This document shows, piece after piece, positions 4,846 through 5,269 of a DNA stretch of 5,269 nucleotides. The stretch is from an uncultured Clostridia bacterium (GTDB lineage Bacteria > Bacillota > Clostridia > Christensenellales > Borkfalkiaceae): assembly GCA_937920115.1 (NCBI GenBank), contig CALGVF010000266.1, forward strand, positions 1 through 5,269, read 5' to 3'. The translations under genes and the position numbers were made by a program. Within the stretch, counting starts at the first letter, position 1. Every line of letters begins with the position of its first letter. The notes under the pieces were generated by a model that was not told the DNA's origin, ran no database searches, and saw only the letters and a program-made list of their open reading frames with translations.

Positions 4846-5269
4846 TTATAATTTATACCAATAATAGTCGCAGTAAGTTGACTTAAAATAGGTTGCATTG
4901 CTTGACGACGAATCTAGCCATATACCTGTTCCGTTCGTCTTGTTTCTCCAATCAGAGCTGTTTGTCGTACGATACCAAGTCGAAGTATCTGTAAACACGA
5001 TTTTCGTCAACTTGCTACAATTATAGAAAGCATGAGAACCGATGCTTGTTACATTATTACCTATCGTTACGCTTGTTAAGTTACTACAATTATAGAACGC
5101 CTTTGAGCCTATATACATTCCACCCTGTGCCGTTGCCGTGCTTGCAGCAGGACTACCAAATCCGCTAAAGTAGAAGTAAGCGGTAGAGTAATAATAATAA
5201 TAGTACGTATCGTATCTATACAGGCTAATTACGATAACATCTCCCTTTGAACAAGTGAAATTGTTATAC
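4846..5269 (-). CDS. BspA-like leucine-rich repeat surface protein, C-terminal part (5' end outside window)
   Basis: The reading frame is open to the right edge, so these 140 residues are only the C-terminal end; the Met encoded at 5116-5118 is internal. From that Met the protein carries BspA/LRR_5-type repeats (MYIGSKAFYNCSNL, then TSIGSHAFYNCSKL) with an exact 23-residue period. A Ser/Thr/Asn-rich tail follows, containing WYRTTNSSDW and NATYFKSTY and ending in YYWYKL. Before the repeats lies an aromatic segment with six consecutive tyrosines, then a small-residue stretch (SPAASTATAQGG). Proteins of this class are usually large, secreted or surface-attached, and bind host or microbial ligands. 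No signal peptide or anchor can be seen here because the N-terminus is missing, and no LPxTG motif is present at the C-terminus. GC is about 39% over 4861-5220, lower than in the uxu operon. The repeat class is well supported; the specific function is unknown. Confidence 0.82.
   Translation of the reverse strand, partial: YNNFTCSKGDVIVISLYRYDTYYYYYYSTAYFYFSGFGSPAASTATAQGGMYIGSKAFYNCSNLTSVTIGNNVTSIGSHAFYNCSKLTKIVFTDTSTWYRTTNSSDWRNKTNGTGIWLDSSSSNATYFKSTYCDYYWYKL
5009..5112 (-). repeat. Two 23-codon leucine-rich repeat units visible in the DNA
   Basis: The stretches 5009-5043 and 5078-5112 match at 27 of 35 bases, with an identical 14-base core (CTACAATTATAGAA on the plus strand at 5015-5028 and 5084-5097). 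They are 69 bases apart, exactly 23 codons, and both encode the AFYNCS(N/K)LT segment of the repeat. This shows tandem duplication of repeat units within the gene. Confidence 0.8.
5188..5205 (-). repeat. Triplet microsatellite encoding six tyrosines
   Basis: On the minus strand the codons are TAC, four TATs and TAC, giving a Tyr6 run in the leucine-rich repeat protein. The uninterrupted (ATA)4 at 5191-5202 on the plus strand could change length by slippage. Gain or loss of units would stay in frame and alter only the tyrosine count. Confidence 0.7.

Noticed and set aside
5116..5118. ATG as the start of the leucine-rich repeat gene
   Set aside because: The same frame stays open for 50 more codons to the window edge, and no ribosome binding site precedes this ATG, so it is an internal methionine.

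Overview
The window looks like part of a chromosome from a low-to-mid GC Gram-positive bacterium, most likely a gut-associated member of the Clostridia. This is inferred from strong AAAGGAG-type ribosome binding sites, a TTG start, tightly packed same-strand genes, a Firmicutes-type short-chain dehydrogenase version of UxuB, and a BspA-like leucine-rich repeat protein. No rRNA, tRNA, CRISPR or transposase is visible, so the genus cannot be fixed.

Everything that codes is on the minus strand and is best read from right to left. At the right edge (4846-5269) is the C-terminal end of a probable surface protein with BspA-type leucine-rich repeats. It runs off the window and has a lower GC content than the rest. 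A non-coding strip follows (4609-4845), holding a hairpin after that gene's stop, an intrinsic terminator, then a sigma-A-type promoter and a palindrome in the leader of the next transcript.

From 4608 down to 67 lies a compact five-gene operon: uxuA (mannonate dehydratase), an SGNH/GDSL hydrolase, an SDR-type fructuronate reductase (uxuB), a cytoplasmic beta-lactamase-fold serine hydrolase and a ribokinase-type PfkB kinase. Gaps are -4, 11, 18 and 17 bases, and a stem-loop terminator (1-46) closes the unit. UxuB and UxuA carry out two consecutive steps of hexuronate breakdown: fructuronate to mannonate to 2-keto-3-deoxygluconate (KDG). The two esterase-like hydrolases have no export signal, so they may trim acyl or ester groups from uronate-containing sugars after uptake. 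The kinase may phosphorylate a sugar released at the same time. The isomerase, KDG kinase, aldolase and transporter of the pathway are not here.

This is mainly a recognisable sugar-acid catabolic operon. The less ordinary points are the pairing of two intracellular hydrolases and a ribokinase with uxuAB, the leader palindrome, and the tyrosine-rich architecture of the repeat protein.
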